The notes: a model not told the origin generated them from the letters alone. 64,000 nt of DNA from Isosphaeraceae bacterium EP7 (GCA_038400315.1 CP151667.1:6149174-6213173), one strand, 5' to 3'; numbered from the stretch's first letter, positions 1-9,600 are shown. Translations and numbers: made by a program.

Positions 1-80
1 TTCTGCCGCAGGACCTGGAACTGCTCGGGCGTCAATTCCGACCGCCATTCCGCGTCGCTCTTGGTGATCTTCTCGGACAT
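1..80 (-). CDS. msrB: Peptide-methionine (R)-S-oxide reductase, N-terminal fragment
   Basis: Only the first 26 codons are inside the window; the gene runs off the left edge. The reading frame starts with ATG at 80 on the minus strand and begins MSEKITKSDAEWRSELTPEQ, continuing into FQVLRQ. The block K-S-D-x-E-W-R-x-x-L-T-P-E-Q-F-x-V-L-R is the standard beginning of MsrB proteins, which reduce methionine-R-sulfoxide in damaged proteins using thioredoxin. The catalytic selenocysteine/cysteine and zinc-binding CxxC motifs lie beyond the window and cannot be judged. A purine-rich stretch (GGGAG) precedes the ATG and supports the start. The identification rests on this short N-terminus alone. Confidence 0.8.
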   Translation of the reverse strand, partial: MSEKITKSDAEWRSELTPEQFQVLRQ

Positions 81-149
81 CGGCGACTCCCTCCCGTCGG
101 TTCGTCTTCAAGCCCGGCTATTGTAGACGATGCCCGGCAATGTCCACGA

Positions 150-539
150 TCAGGATGCCCGGATGATCCCCCTGGCCAGGCAGATGACCTCCAGCCCCTC
201 GGCATGGTCGACGTGAGTCATGGCCGGCGGGCAGAATTCGGCCTGCGAGCTGGACGGGGTCGCCGCGCGAATGTCGTTGACCAGCTCCCGCAGCTCGTGG
301 CGGATCCGGTCCACCTCATCGAATCCCCCGGCGAGCAGGCGCCGATAGGTCACCCGGATCAGGGTCGGCCCGTCGGGCACCTGGATCAGCTCGATGCCCG
401 GGAACGGCATGGCCCAACCCTCGGCGGGCAGCCCGGCGGAAAGCCGGTCGAACTCGGGGCCGATCTCAGCCTCGCGCGGGGTCACCTCGTCGCGGAAGAG
501 GTCGAGCACGCCGTTGGGCGTCGGGTTATCCAGCGGCAC
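150..539 (-). CDS. Conserved-looking hypothetical protein, 129 aa
   Basis: I do not recognise this family. The start is a GTG preceded by a strong GGAGG ribosome binding site seven bases upstream, which is the main reason to accept the gene. The product is soluble, mildly acidic and has no signal peptide or membrane segment. It contains a Pro/Gly-rich middle (residues 35-60) and a helical stretch with many charged residues near residues 70-90. It lies in the same direction as msrB, 69 bases upstream of it, so the two may be co-transcribed. A plus-strand open frame over the same DNA lacks a ribosome binding site and looks like an antisense shadow. Confidence 0.62.
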   Translation of the reverse strand: MPLDNPTPNGVLDLFRDEVTPREAEIGPEFDRLSAGLPAEGWAMPFPGIELIQVPDGPTLIRVTYRRLLAGGFDEVDRIRHELRELVNDIRAATPSSSQAEFCPPAMTHVDHAEGLEVICLARGIIRAS

Positions 540-679
540 GGCGGAGCCTCCATCCTGTCCTGTGCGGATTCAAGTCAGTCGACGAGTTGAATCCGGGCAA
601 TTCACATGCCGAGTCGGCACAAGGTCTGCAGGCCGATCGCGCCTGGCGACCCGATCATCTCACCGCCAGGCGACCATTC

Positions 680-1081
680 ATGGGCACTACGCTAAGTTCA
701 AGGTCGAGGTCCGTCGGCAGGTGGATCTTTGGCATCCTGTTCATCCTCGCGGGCATCGGCCACTTCGCCCGCCCCGAGATGTACATGAAGATCATGCCGG
801 ACTACCTGCCCTACCACCGCGAGCTGGTCCTGATCAGCGGCGCCTTCGAAAGCGCCCTCGGCCTGATGCTACTCATCCCGACCACCAGGCGGCTGGCGGC
901 CTGGGGACTCATCGCGCTGCTCATCGCGATCTTCCCCGCGAATCTCGATATGTTCCTCCACCCCGAGAAATCGGGCCTCTCGCCGGTCGCCCTGGCCATC
1001 AGGCTGCCGATCCAGGGGCTGCTCATCCTCTGGGCCTGGGCGTATACCGGGCCGGAACGGCCGACCGACGATCGACCCTGA
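680..1081 (+). CDS. DoxX-family integral membrane protein
   Basis: A 133-aa protein with four predicted hydrophobic helices in the order typical of DoxX/DoxD-like small membrane proteins. The first helix carries the pattern F-x-x-A-G-x-x-H-F (residues about 19-27), followed by a loop rich in Pro, Tyr and Met, and the second helix has S-G-x-x-E-x-x-L-G, both DoxX hallmarks. DoxX relatives are found in thiosulfate:quinone oxidoreductase and in redox-stress membrane complexes, but most members have no defined function. The frame is open further upstream from 587, but those 31 residues are polar, not conserved-looking and overlap no recognisable domain, so the ATG at 680 is preferred. Confidence 0.75.
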   Translation: MGTTLSSRSRSVGRWIFGILFILAGIGHFARPEMYMKIMPDYLPYHRELVLISGAFESALGLMLLIPTTRRLAAWGLIALLIAIFPANLDMFLHPEKSGLSPVALAIRLPIQGLLILWAWAYTGPERPTDDRP

Positions 1082-1200
1082 GCGTCGCAAGGCGCAGGCC
1101 CCCGAATCGGCCGGGTCGCCGGGCCCGTTCCCCGTCACGGGTTGACACCCGATGCTAAGATGAGGATGTGAACCCTTCCCGTTGCCAGTCGGGGCCTGAC

Positions 1201-1989
1201 ATGTTGCTGTCCGTGAGAGTGACCGCGGCCTACAACCTTGGCGCCGAGACCTTCCTCAGCCTGATGATCGAGCCTCCCCTGATCGGGACCTCGTATCGGG
1301 TGATCACGGAGTCGTTCTCGACCTCGCCGACGCTCTCGTGCGACATCCGCAGGGACCTGTACGGCAACATCCAGCGCCACGTCGTGGCCCCCCCCGGCCA
1401 GTTCTCCTTCGAGTTCAAGGCGACGATCGACGCCACGCCCAACTTCGCCGTGCCGCTGGACGCGATCGAGCACCCGATCCAGTTCATCCCTCCCGAGGCG
1501 ATGACCTTCCTGATGCCCTCGCGCTACTGCCAGGCCGACCTCCTCACCCGGATGGCGCTCACCGAGTTCGGCGACCTCCCCCCGGGCGGCGCCAGGGTGC
1601 TCGGCATCGCCGAATGGGTCAGGCGCCACGTCGAGTACTGCTACGGCACGACCGACGCCCGGACCTCGGCCTTCGACACGGCGACCGAGCGGGTCGGGGT
1701 CTGCCGCGACTTCGCCCACCTGGTCATCGCCTTCTGCCGCGCGATGGGCATCCCGGCGCGTTACGTCTCGGGATACGCACTCGGCCTCGACCCGCCCGAC
1801 TTCCACGGCTTCGTCCAGGTCTATCTGGGCTATGCCTGGCATAACGTCGACGCCACCTTCGACAAGGTCCGCCCCGCCCTCGTCCCTATCGCCCTCGGCC
1901 GAGACGCCGCCGATGTGGCCATGACTACCACCTGGGTCCCGCACACCCTCCTGGAACAGACCGTCGAGGTCTCACAGATCGGCGACTGA
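1201..1989 (+). CDS. Transglutaminase-like cysteine peptidase-fold protein
   Basis: A 262-aa protein with an N-terminal beta-rich domain (residues 1-100, bacterial transglutaminase-like N-terminal region) and a transglutaminase core. The core shows the catalytic triad order Cys-His-Asp: Cys168 in RVGVCRDFAH, His202 in the block beginning DFHGFVQVYL, and Asp217 in WHNVDAT. Bacterial members of this family are usually cytoplasmic proteases or amidases of unknown substrate, often beside alpha-E and circularly permuted ATP-grasp genes, which are absent here. A GTG at 1168 would add 11 residues, but the ATG at 1201 aligns better with the start of the family domain. No signal peptide is visible. 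Confidence 0.85.
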   Translation: MLLSVRVTAAYNLGAETFLSLMIEPPLIGTSYRVITESFSTSPTLSCDIRRDLYGNIQRHVVAPPGQFSFEFKATIDATPNFAVPLDAIEHPIQFIPPEAMTFLMPSRYCQADLLTRMALTEFGDLPPGGARVLGIAEWVRRHVEYCYGTTDARTSAFDTATERVGVCRDFAHLVIAFCRAMGIPARYVSGYALGLDPPDFHGFVQVYLGYAWHNVDATFDKVRPALVPIALGRDAADVAMTTTWVPHTLLEQTVEVSQIGD

Positions 1990-2193
1990 CCGGGCCGCCT
2001 CAACATCTGCAATGGAATCCCGCCCGGCGCATCGAAGAGGAGGGCTTGGGTCGGAGTGGAGGGGCCCGTCGTGGCATGCGGGCTGCGAGTCAACCTCTCA
2101 GTTCGGGCTGCGCCGGAGGCCGGACGCAGCCCATCCCCCCCAATCCAGGCCAAAGGGAGCCCGTGCGGACCACCGCCCGGGTCATTCATCGGG

Positions 2194-2997
2194 ATGAGAA
2201 CCGACCAGTTCAAGAACGTGCTCGCCCAGCGCAATCAGGTCCTCTGGATGATCCTCGCTTTCCAGAGCGGCTTCATGAACGCGGGTGGCTTCCTATCATG
2301 CCACCAGTTCGTCTCGCACATCACCGGCTACGGCACCGAGGTCGGCATCGAGGTCGGCCAGAAGGCCTACTTCGCCGCCTTCGGGACGGCGCTCGCCCCC
2401 CTCTTCTTCCTCTTCGGGGCGATCTATGCCGGCTGGCTCGTCGATCGCAGGGTCATCCAGGGCAAGGAGCCGCGCCTGGAGACGGGCATCGTCACGCTCG
2501 CCCTCCTGAACCTGGCCATCTACGCGGGGGGCCTCGCGGGTTTCTTCGGCGAGTTCGGCGAGCCCCTCATCCTGAGTCGTGACTTCCTGCTCCTATTCTC
2601 CCTCTGCTTCGCATGCGGGCTCCAGAACGGGCTGTTCACAGGCCTGACCTCGGGCCAGGTCCGCACCACCCATATTACCGGGCCCACCACCGACATCGGC
2701 CTGAACATCGCCAAGGCGTTCACCCTGGGCCGCGACGACCCCGAGCGGGGCACGCTTGTGGCGCAGAACTGGCTGCGGGCGAAGGTCATCATCGCCTTCT
2801 CCGGCGGGTCGATGATCGCCACCATGGCGTTCTCCCAGCTCAAGTACGAAGGCTTCGCCATCCCGTTCGCCCTCTCTCTGTTCCTCATCTGGTACATCCG
2901 GAAGCTGCTCAGGCTGGCCCACGGCGCGACCGCCGCGGCCGAGTCGCCGTCGGTCATGGTCCCCGTGGAGCCCACCAACGGCGGGGGAGTCGCCTGA
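2194..2997 (+). CDS. DUF1275 (YoaK-type) membrane protein
   Basis: A 267-aa polytopic membrane protein with about six hydrophobic segments. The first carries F-x-x-G-F-M-N-A-G-G-F, the usual YoaK/DUF1275 beginning, followed by V-S-H-x-T-G. The segment F-A-C-G-L-Q-N-G and the later R-T-T-H-I-T-G-P-T-T-D-I-G (about residues 164-176) are strong signatures of the family. Function is unknown; the family is broadly distributed and presumed to be a transporter or membrane-homeostasis factor. The longer frame from 2056 adds only a Pro/Arg-rich stretch unlike a signal sequence, so the ATG at 2194 was chosen. A weak terminator-like hairpin with a T tract follows. Confidence 0.85.
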   Translation: MRTDQFKNVLAQRNQVLWMILAFQSGFMNAGGFLSCHQFVSHITGYGTEVGIEVGQKAYFAAFGTALAPLFFLFGAIYAGWLVDRRVIQGKEPRLETGIVTLALLNLAIYAGGLAGFFGEFGEPLILSRDFLLLFSLCFACGLQNGLFTGLTSGQVRTTHITGPTTDIGLNIAKAFTLGRDDPERGTLVAQNWLRAKVIIAFSGGSMIATMAFSQLKYEGFAIPFALSLFLIWYIRKLLRLAHGATAAAESPSVMVPVEPTNGGGVA

Positions 2998-3027
2998 GGC
3001 CGGGTGTCGCTCTCGATCTGGATGGTC

Positions 3028-3079
3028 GCTCCCTGGCCCCAGGATGACGGGGGTTGGCCCGACATCCCGGGAGCCTTTT
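3028..3079 (+). terminator. Possible rho-independent terminator after the DUF1275 gene
   Basis: Arms GCTCCC (3028-3033) and GGGAGC (3069-3074) flank a GC-rich region that can itself fold, and the right arm is followed by CTTTTT. The long loop makes this uncertain. Confidence 0.35.
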
Positions 3080-3188
3080 TCATCACAACACATTGATATC
3101 ATATTTAGCTTATCGATTTCGGGTCCTACGTTGTTTTAGACCACGGAGCCGGGTCATGGAATCGGCGGGCCTCCGAAGTGTTTGATAC

Positions 3189-3217
3189 TTGTCGGACCGC
3201 GTGCGACCTCGCATACT
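3189..3217 (+). promoter_or_regulatory. Putative sigma-70-type promoter for the DUF1501/cytochrome operon
   Basis: TTGTCG (3189-3194) and CATACT (3212-3217) are separated by 17 bases and lie about 64 bases before the DUF1501 ATG. The same CATACT -10 hexamer is used in the two duplicated Hint-gene promoters in this window, which supports the call. Visual match only. Confidence 0.42.
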
Positions 3218-3280
3218 AGGCTCGGAAGATCCGACCGAACCGCAACGTTCGGACCGACGCATCCTCGGCGTGAGGTGGCC

Positions 3281-4780
3281 ATGATTCGTGTTCTGGGCGG
3301 TCCCAAGCGTCTCTGCGACGGTCTGACTCGCCGCGACCTGCTTCATGTCGGCTCGTTGAGCCTGCTCGGGCTGTCGGCGGGCGTCGACGTGCGGGCCGGG
3401 ACGCCGTTGGCGGGGGCGAGGTCTTCGTTCGGACGCGCCAAGTCGTGCATCCTGCTCTTCCTCTACGGATCGCCGAGCCAGTTGGAGACGTTCGACCCGA
3501 AACCCGACGCCCCGATGCAAATTCGCGGGGAATTGGGCTCGATCCGCTCGAATGTGCCCGGCATGGACGTCTGCGAGCTGCTCCCTCGCCTCGCCAAGGT
3601 GATGGACAAGGTCACCGTGCTCCGCTCGATCTCGCACCCGTATCCGCTGCACGGAGTGGCCTTCGCGACGACGGGCATCCAGAAGATCGACGCCCCGATC
3701 GAGTTGAGCCCGAGAGATCCAGGGCACTGGCCGTTCATCGGTTCCGTCGTCGATTACGTCGACGGCAAGCGAGACGCGGGTGCGAGGAAGCCGGACGTCC
3801 CGCGGAATCTCGTGCTCCCTTTTCCGCTGAGTAGCCAACGCGTCGGCGAGCTTCCTCGCTCCGGCCCATACGGCGGTTTTCTGGGCCAGGGGTATGATCC
3901 GATCACGACGGAGTTCGTCGGCAAGGGGACGCAGAAGTCGACCAAAACGCTCGGCTCGCAGACCTGGAACGACTACGAGCTTTATCGAGGGATCACCCCG
4001 GAAAGTCGGCTCCAGCTCTCGTCGGTCTCGGAACTCGGGCCAGAACTGACGCTCGATCGGCTCGATCGCCGACGCTCACTGCTGACTCAGTTCGAAGAGG
4101 CTCGACGGGGGTTCGATTCGGCGGTCGAGGGTTCGCCCGCCATCGATCGCCACCGCGCGATGGCTTACTCCTTGCTCGGCTCGCCCCGGCTGCGACAGGC
4201 GTTCGACCTCGATCAGGAATCGGCGACGACCCGCGACGATTACGGCATGACGCTGTTCGGCCAGGCCACGCTCACCGCCCGACGGCTGGTCGAGGCGGGC
4301 GGCCGTTTCGTCACGGTGTTCTGGGATGAATACGGCCTCGCCATCGCGGGCTGGGATACCCACACCGAGCATCTCCCGCTCATGAGGGACGAGTTGCTGC
4401 CGGGCCTCGACCGCACGCTCTCCGCCCTCCTGATCGACCTCGACAACCGAGGCATCCTGGACGAGACGCTGGTCGTCTGCCTGAGCGAACACGGCCGGAC
4501 CCCGCAACTGGCCAACTCGCCGGGCGGCGGCGGCCGCGATCACTGGTCGCGTTGCTACTCGGCCCTGCTCGCCGGCGGCGGCGTCACGCGAGGCAACGTC
4601 ATCGGCCGATCCGACAAGATCGCGAGCGACCCCGTCGACCGGCGGGTTTCCCCCAAGGATATCCTGGCGACGATCTATCACCTGCTGGGGATCGACCCCA
4701 ACACCACGCTCGCCGACCGCCAGGGCCGCCCGATGGCCCTCAATCCCGAAGGCGAAGTGATCACCGAAATGCTCGCGTAA
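3281..4780 (+). CDS. DUF1501 domain-containing protein, Tat-type signal
   Basis: A 499-aa member of the planctomycete DUF1501 family, which is structurally related to the alkaline phosphatase/sulfatase superfamily and of unproven activity. The N-terminus has a twin-arginine motif (TRRDLLHVGS) followed by a hydrophobic stretch, indicating export by the Tat pathway. Family motifs include F-L-Y-G-S-P-S-Q-L-E-T-F-D-P-K-P-D-A-P near residue 60, the G-W-D-T-H block near residue 360, and V-C-L-S-E-H-G-R-T-P with G-G-G-R-D-H-W further on. The start at 3281 was chosen over an upstream extension because it begins right before the signal. It is followed by the large cytochrome/propeller gene, a common planctomycete pairing thought to act in periplasmic polymer or redox metabolism. 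Confidence 0.9.
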   Translation: MIRVLGGPKRLCDGLTRRDLLHVGSLSLLGLSAGVDVRAGTPLAGARSSFGRAKSCILLFLYGSPSQLETFDPKPDAPMQIRGELGSIRSNVPGMDVCELLPRLAKVMDKVTVLRSISHPYPLHGVAFATTGIQKIDAPIELSPRDPGHWPFIGSVVDYVDGKRDAGARKPDVPRNLVLPFPLSSQRVGELPRSGPYGGFLGQGYDPITTEFVGKGTQKSTKTLGSQTWNDYELYRGITPESRLQLSSVSELGPELTLDRLDRRRSLLTQFEEARRGFDSAVEGSPAIDRHRAMAYSLLGSPRLRQAFDLDQESATTRDDYGMTLFGQATLTARRLVEAGGRFVTVFWDEYGLAIAGWDTHTEHLPLMRDELLPGLDRTLSALLIDLDNRGILDETLVVCLSEHGRTPQLANSPGGGGRDHWSRCYSALLAGGGVTRGNVIGRSDKIASDPVDRRVSPKDILATIYHLLGIDPNTTLADRQGRPMALNPEGEVITEMLA

Positions 4781-4940
4781 TCGAGCATCAGGTTGTCCGC
4801 GTTGGTTTGACCCGAGGCGGGCCGGGACGTTGAAGGGCTGGCATGGCTCGGGCCCGTCGACGACAATCGGCGAGGTTTATGCCTCCGTCCGCGGCGCAGT
4901 CTCACGCCGGTGGGTCGAGGGCGACAGGAGCCGGCCGACC

Positions 4941-7900
4941 ATGCCTCGAACGAAAAAACTCGCGTCACGCGTGCTCATCCTCGCTCTGCTCGCCACGTCG
5001 GAAAGCCTCCAGCCCGCCCGCGCGGGCGAGGCCCAGGTCAACGGCCGGTCGTTCGCCCTCAAGGACGGCTTCGAAGTGCAGCTCATCGCCGGCCCGCCGC
5101 TGGTCGACCGCCCCGTCACGGCCGATTTCGACGAGCAAGGCGCCCTCTACGTCTGCGACTCGTCAGGCTCCAACGACCCGCCCGCCAAGCAGCTCATCGA
5201 CCTGCCCCACCGGGTCGTCAAGCTGGTCGATACCGACGGCGACGGCACCTTCGACACGCGCACCATCTTCGCCGACAAGATGATGTTCCCCTCGGGAACT
5301 CTCTGGCACGACGGCTCGCTCTACGTCGCCGCGCCGCCGAGCATCTGGAAGCTCACCGACACCGACAATGACGGCGTCGCCGACCGCCGCGATGAGTGGT
5401 ACAAGGGCAACACCCTGACCGGCTGCGCCAACGACCTGCACGGCCCCTACCTCGGCCCCGACGGCCGAATTTACTGGGCCAAGGGGGCGTTCGCCGAGCA
5501 GGCCCACGACCTTCCCGGTCGTGCCCCGTCGGGCAGCAAGGCCGCACACATCTTCCGGGCTAAGTCCGACGGCACCGCCAAGGAAGCCGTGATGACCGGC
5601 GGCATGGACAACCCCGTCGACGTCGCCTTCTCCGGCGGCGGCGAGCGGTTCTTCACGACCACGTTCCTCCAGAATCCCGCGGGCGGAAAGCGAGACGGTA
5701 TCCTCCACGCCATCTACGGCGGGATCTACGGCAAGCCCAACGCCGTCACCGACGACCACCCCCACACCTCCCCCGGGATCCTGCCCGTCGTCATGACCCA
5801 TCTCGGGCCTGCCGCCCCTTCGGGCCTGGCCATGTCCGAGTCCCGCGTCAACGGCGACGACCACTTCGGCAATCTCTACGCCGCCCAGTTCAGCATGCAG
5901 AAGATCTCGCGCCACGTCCTCGTCCCCGACGGTGCCACCTTCACGACCAGGGACGAGAACCTCATCTCGTGCGCCGACCGCGACTTCCACCCTACCGACG
6001 TCCTGGAAGACGCCGATGGGAGCATCGTCGTCTTCGACACCGGCGGCTGGTACAAGCTCTGCTGCCCGACCTCGCAGCTGGAGAAGCCCGACGTCCTGGG
6101 TGCCATCTACCGGGTCAAGAAGTCTGGCCTCCCCAAGCTCGACGATCCCCGAGGCCTCAAGCTCGCCTGGGCTAACGTCCCCGCCACCGACCTCGCCGCC
6201 CGACTGGCCGACTCCCGCCCCGCGGTCATTCGCCGGGCCCTGAAGTTGCTCGGTGAAGCAGGCGCCGGGGCCGTCCCCGCGCTGGCCACACTCATCAAGG
6301 CGGGCACGACCGCGGACACGCGCAGGAACGCCGTCTGGGCCGCCACCCGGATCGACGCCCCCTCGGCCCGCGACGCCGTCCGGCCCGCCCTGGCCGACGC
6401 CGACGAGTCGGTCCGTCAGGCCGCGATTCACTCGGCCAGCGTCACCCTCGACCGTCCCGCGGCACCGCTGCTCATCACGCTGCTGGCCTCGCCTTCGAGG
6501 CAGAACGCCCGCGCCGCCGCCGAGGCCCTCGGCCGGCTGGGAGACGCCTCGGCGATCCCGGCCCTGCTCGACGCCATCGATCGCTCGCCCGACGTCGTCC
6601 TCGAACATTCGCTGATCTTCGCTTTGATCGAGCTGAACCTGCCCGACGCGACCGCCCCCGCCCTGGCCGGCCCGTCCGACGCCCGCCGTCGCGCCGCCCT
6701 CATCGCCCTCGATCAGATGCCCGCCGGCCGCCTGACCTCGGCGTCCGTGGCCTCGGCGCTGACCTCGACCGACCCCGGCCTCCGCGAGTCGGGGGCCTGG
6801 ATCATGGTCCGGCACCCCGAATGGGCCGACGACCTCGGCGGCACCTTGCGCGACCGGCTCAGCTCCGCCGACCTCGCCCCGACCGATCGTGCCGCCCTGG
6901 AAAGCCAGCTCGCCCGCTTCGCCAAGTCTCCGACCATCCAGGCCCTGATCTCCGGCAGCCTGGCCGACGCCCAATCGACCGTTGAAGTGAAGCTCAGCCT
7001 GCTGAGGACCATGGCCCAGGCCCGTCCGGGCGACGTCCCCGACTCCTGGCTCGCCGCGCTGTCGCAGGCCATCAAGTCCGAGGACCGGGCCGTCGCCGAC
7101 GCCGCCATCGCGGCCGCCCGGTCGCTCCCCCTCGATCCCAAGAAGTCGGCCGCCATCACCCGGACGTTGCTCGAAGTCGCCCGGACGAAGTCGGAGCCGA
7201 CCAAGGCACGACTGGCCGCCCTGGCAGCCATCCCCGGGGGCCTCCAGGAGGTCGACGGGCCGACCTTCGTCTTCCTCGCGGATCGTTCCTCACTCGACCT
7301 CACCCCCGCCGATCTGGGCGCTTCGGTCGAGGTCCTCTCCAGGGCCAAGCTCACCCCCGAGCAGCTCGAAGCCACGCTCCCGCTGCTGCGCGACGCCACC
7401 CCGTTCGACCTCGACCGGCTGGTCACCGCGTATCTGAAGTCCGACGACGCTGTCCTCGGCCGCAAGCTGCTGGACGCCCTCGAAGTCGCCTCCTCGCGAT
7501 CGTCGCTCAGGATCGGCACGCTCAAGCCGGTCCTCGACCACTTCGGCGAGTCCCTCCGACCGGCCGCCGAGGCCTTCCTGGCCACCCTGGATGTCGACCA
7601 GCCCAAGCAGCGGGCCCGCCTCGAACAGCTCCTCGGCCAGGTCAAGGGGGGGGACATCCGCCGTGGCCAGGCCCTTTTCAACGGGACCAAGGCGGCCTGC
7701 GCCACCTGCCACGCCATCGGCTACCAGGGGGGCAAGCTCGGCCCCGACCTCTCCGCGATCGGCAAGATCCGCGAGGAGCGTGACCTCCTCGAAGCCATCG
7801 CCTTCCCCAGCGCCAGCTTCGTCCGCAGCTACGAGCCCGTCGCCATCGCCACCCGGTCCGGGAACATCCACAGCGGGATCCTGACCGCCGAGACCTCCGA

Positions 7901-8066
7901 CGAGCTGGTCCTCACCGTCGCCGCCGACCGTGAGCTGCGCATCCCTCGGGCCGACATCGAGGAGCTGCGTCCCTCCACCGTCTCCGTCATGCCCGCCGGC
8001 TTCGACCAGCAGCTCACCACCCAGGAATTCGCCGACATCCTCGCCTTCCTCAAGTCGAGGCGTTGA
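4941..8066 (+). CDS. PVC-type beta-propeller/HEAT/cytochrome c protein (CxxCH)
   Basis: A 1041-aa exported protein. A signal peptide occupies residues 1-30 (MPRTKKLASR, then a hydrophobic core ending at A-R-A). Residues 35-400 form a membrane-bound-dehydrogenase-type beta-propeller with repeated D-x-D-G-D-G calcium-like motifs. Residues 410-880 are Ala/Leu-rich HEAT-type repeats. A C-terminal cytochrome c domain carries C920-A-T-C-H924 in the block ACATCHAIGYQGGKLGPDLS; this and the end of the protein match the heme-binding domain of PVC superfamily proteins. Such proteins are common in planctomycetes and probably take part in periplasmic oxidation, but substrates are unknown. The ATG at 4941 fits the signal peptide; a TTG at 4830 extends it with unlikely residues. 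Confidence 0.9.
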   Translation: MPRTKKLASRVLILALLATSESLQPARAGEAQVNGRSFALKDGFEVQLIAGPPLVDRPVTADFDEQGALYVCDSSGSNDPPAKQLIDLPHRVVKLVDTDGDGTFDTRTIFADKMMFPSGTLWHDGSLYVAAPPSIWKLTDTDNDGVADRRDEWYKGNTLTGCANDLHGPYLGPDGRIYWAKGAFAEQAHDLPGRAPSGSKAAHIFRAKSDGTAKEAVMTGGMDNPVDVAFSGGGERFFTTTFLQNPAGGKRDGILHAIYGGIYGKPNAVTDDHPHTSPGILPVVMTHLGPAAPSGLAMSESRVNGDDHFGNLYAAQFSMQKISRHVLVPDGATFTTRDENLISCADRDFHPTDVLEDADGSIVVFDTGGWYKLCCPTSQLEKPDVLGAIYRVKKSGLPKLDDPRGLKLAWANVPATDLAARLADSRPAVIRRALKLLGEAGAGAVPALATLIKAGTTADTRRNAVWAATRIDAPSARDAVRPALADADESVRQAAIHSASVTLDRPAAPLLITLLASPSRQNARAAAEALGRLGDASAIPALLDAIDRSPDVVLEHSLIFALIELNLPDATAPALAGPSDARRRAALIALDQMPAGRLTSASVASALTSTDPGLRESGAWIMVRHPEWADDLGGTLRDRLSSADLAPTDRAALESQLARFAKSPTIQALISGSLADAQSTVEVKLSLLRTMAQARPGDVPDSWLAALSQAIKSEDRAVADAAIAAARSLPLDPKKSAAITRTLLEVARTKSEPTKARLAALAAIPGGLQEVDGPTFVFLADRSSLDLTPADLGASVEVLSRAKLTPEQLEATLPLLRDATPFDLDRLVTAYLKSDDAVLGRKLLDALEVASSRSSLRIGTLKPVLDHFGESLRPAAEAFLATLDVDQPKQRARLEQLLGQVKGGDIRRGQALFNGTKAACATCHAIGYQGGKLGPDLSAIGKIREERDLLEAIAFPSASFVRSYEPVAIATRSGNIHSGILTAETSDELVLTVAADRELRIPRADIEELRPSTVSVMPAGFDQQLTTQEFADILAFLKSRR

Positions 8067-8075
8067 GCAACGAAC

Positions 8076-8109
8076 GACGCCCGCCGACATCGTCTTGTCG
8101 GCGGGCGTC
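8076..8109. terminator. Bidirectional terminator between convergent genes
   Basis: A perfect 13-bp stem (8076-8088 with 8097-8109) with an 8-base loop sits between the stop of the cytochrome gene and the convergent end of the isocitrate dehydrogenase gene. A TTTTT run follows at about 8141 on the plus side, further than in a classical terminator. Confidence 0.72.
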
Positions 8110-8137
8110 GTGTTCAGGCAGCAACCGGCAGGCTTTT

Positions 8138-9352
8138 TCAGGCGAGGCGGGTTTTGAGGTTGGCCGCCAGGGTGGCCAGGAATTCCTCGGTGGTCTGGTA
8201 GGGCTGATCGGGGCCGATGAGCAGGGCCAGGTCCTTGGTCATCTTGCCGCTCTCGACGGTCTTGATAACGACGTCTTCCAGGGTCAGGCTGAAGTCGATG
8301 AGGGCCTGGTTCTTGTCGAGCTTGCCGCGATGGGCGAGGCCCCTGGTCCAGGCGTAGATCGAGGCGATCGGGTTGGTCGAGGTCGGCTTGCCGGCCTGGT
8401 GCTGGCGGAAGTGGCGGGTGACCGTGCCGTGGGCGGCCTCGGCCTCGACGACCTTGCCGTCGGGGGTGGCCAGCACGCTGGTCATCAGGCCCAGCGAGCC
8501 GAAGCCCTGGGCGACGGTGTCGGACTGGACGTCGCCGTCGTAGTTCTTGCAGGCCCAGACGTAGCCGCCCTCCCACTTCAGGCAGGCCGCGACCATGTCG
8601 TCGATCAGACGATGCTCATACGTCAGGCCAGCCGCCTTGAACTTGTCCTTGAACTCGGCGTCGAAGACCTCCTGGAAGAGGTCCTTGAAGCGGCCGTCGT
8701 AGGCTTTCAGGATCGTGTTCTTCGTCGACAGGTAGACCGGGTAGTTGCGGGCCAGGCCGTAATTCAGGCTGGCGCGGGCGAAGTCGCGGATCGAGTCGTC
8801 CAGGTTGTACATGGCCATGGCCACGCCGCCGCCGGGCGACTGGAAGACCTCGTGCGTGATCGGCGTCGAGCCGTCCTTGGGGGTGTAGGTGATCGTCAGC
8901 GTGCCTTCGCCCTCGAACCGGAAGTCGGTGGCGCGGTACTGGTCGCCGAAGGCGTGACGGCCGATGATGATCGGCTTGTTCCAGCCGGGCACCAACCTGG
9001 GGATGTTCGAGATGATGATCGGCTCGCGGAAGATCACGCCGCCGAGGATGTTGCGGATCGTGCCGTTGGGCGACCGCCACATCTTCTTGAGCCCGAACTC
9101 CTCGACCCGCGCCTCGTCGGGCGTGATCGTCGCGCACTTGACGCCGACGCCGTGCTTGAGGATGGCGTGCGCCGCGTCGACGGTGATCTGGTCGTTGGTC
9201 TCGTCGCGCTTCTCGATGCCGAGGTCGTAATACTCGAGGTTGATGTCGAGATAGGGGTGGATCAGCGTGTCCTTGATGGCCGCCCAGATGATCCGGGTCA
9301 TCTCGTCGCCGTCGAGGTCGACCACCGTGCCTTCAACCTTGATCTTGGACAA
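8138..9352 (-). CDS. icd: NADP-dependent isocitrate dehydrogenase, eukaryote-like type
   Basis: A 404-aa enzyme that oxidises isocitrate to 2-oxoglutarate in the TCA cycle with NADP. It belongs to the homodimeric type II family shared with eukaryotes, as shown by [14 protein letters not shown] at the N-terminus, the substrate-binding [12 protein letters not shown], and [12 protein letters not shown] followed by S-T-N-P-I-A-S-I. Length matches the family (about 400-415 aa). The frame is open further upstream, but family alignment and a GGGAG site six bases away point to the TTG at 9352 (L-S-K-I-K-V). A TATACT hexamer about 120 bases upstream may be its -10 box. It ends 28 bases from a shared bidirectional hairpin. 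Confidence 0.92.
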   Translation of the reverse strand: MSKIKVEGTVVDLDGDEMTRIIWAAIKDTLIHPYLDINLEYYDLGIEKRDETNDQITVDAAHAILKHGVGVKCATITPDEARVEEFGLKKMWRSPNGTIRNILGGVIFREPIIISNIPRLVPGWNKPIIIGRHAFGDQYRATDFRFEGEGTLTITYTPKDGSTPITHEVFQSPGGGVAMAMYNLDDSIRDFARASLNYGLARNYPVYLSTKNTILKAYDGRFKDLFQEVFDAEFKDKFKAAGLTYEHRLIDDMVAACLKWEGGYVWACKNYDGDVQSDTVAQGFGSLGLMTSVLATPDGKVVEAEAAHGTVTRHFRQHQAGKPTSTNPIASIYAWTRGLAHRGKLDKNQALIDFSLTLEDVVIKTVESGKMTKDLALLIGPDQPYQTTEEFLATLAANLKTRLA

Positions 9353-9474
9353 TGCACCGCTCCCGGGAATCTTCGCCGTTCGGGCCAACGAACAGCGTGC
9401 TCGACCGCAGTTCGATCTCGACATCGAGGGGGTGTTGGCCCAGCGAATTCGCACCCTCGGCCGGTCGGGCCGCC

Positions 9475-9480
9475 AGTATA
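9475..9480 (-). promoter_or_regulatory. Candidate -10 box for icd
   Basis: TATACT on the minus strand, about 125 bases upstream of the icd TTG start. No good -35 hexamer is seen 17 bases upstream, so this is weak. Confidence 0.28.
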
Positions 9481-9540
9481 ACGCCCCGATCGCGACGCAG
9501 GTAGCGCGCCGCGCGACCGGTCGCCGCGCGCGACGCCACC

Positions 9541-9567
9541 CCTCGCGGGACAACCCATCCCGCGGGG
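9541..9567 (-). terminator. Hairpin downstream of the methyltransferase gene
   Basis: A 10-bp stem with one G-T pair (9541-9550 with 9558-9567) and a 7-base loop lies 34 bases beyond the methyltransferase stop. There is no T tract, so it may be a weak terminator or an RNA-stabilising hairpin. Confidence 0.38.
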
Positions 9568-9600
9568 GTGTTTAAAAGCGTCATTTCGCGTCCGAAGGCG

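Noticed and set aside
5163-6974. A 603-codon minus-strand open frame within the propeller/HEAT gene
   Set aside because: No start signal and Gly/Arg/Val-rich antisense composition; the plus-strand gene is well supported.
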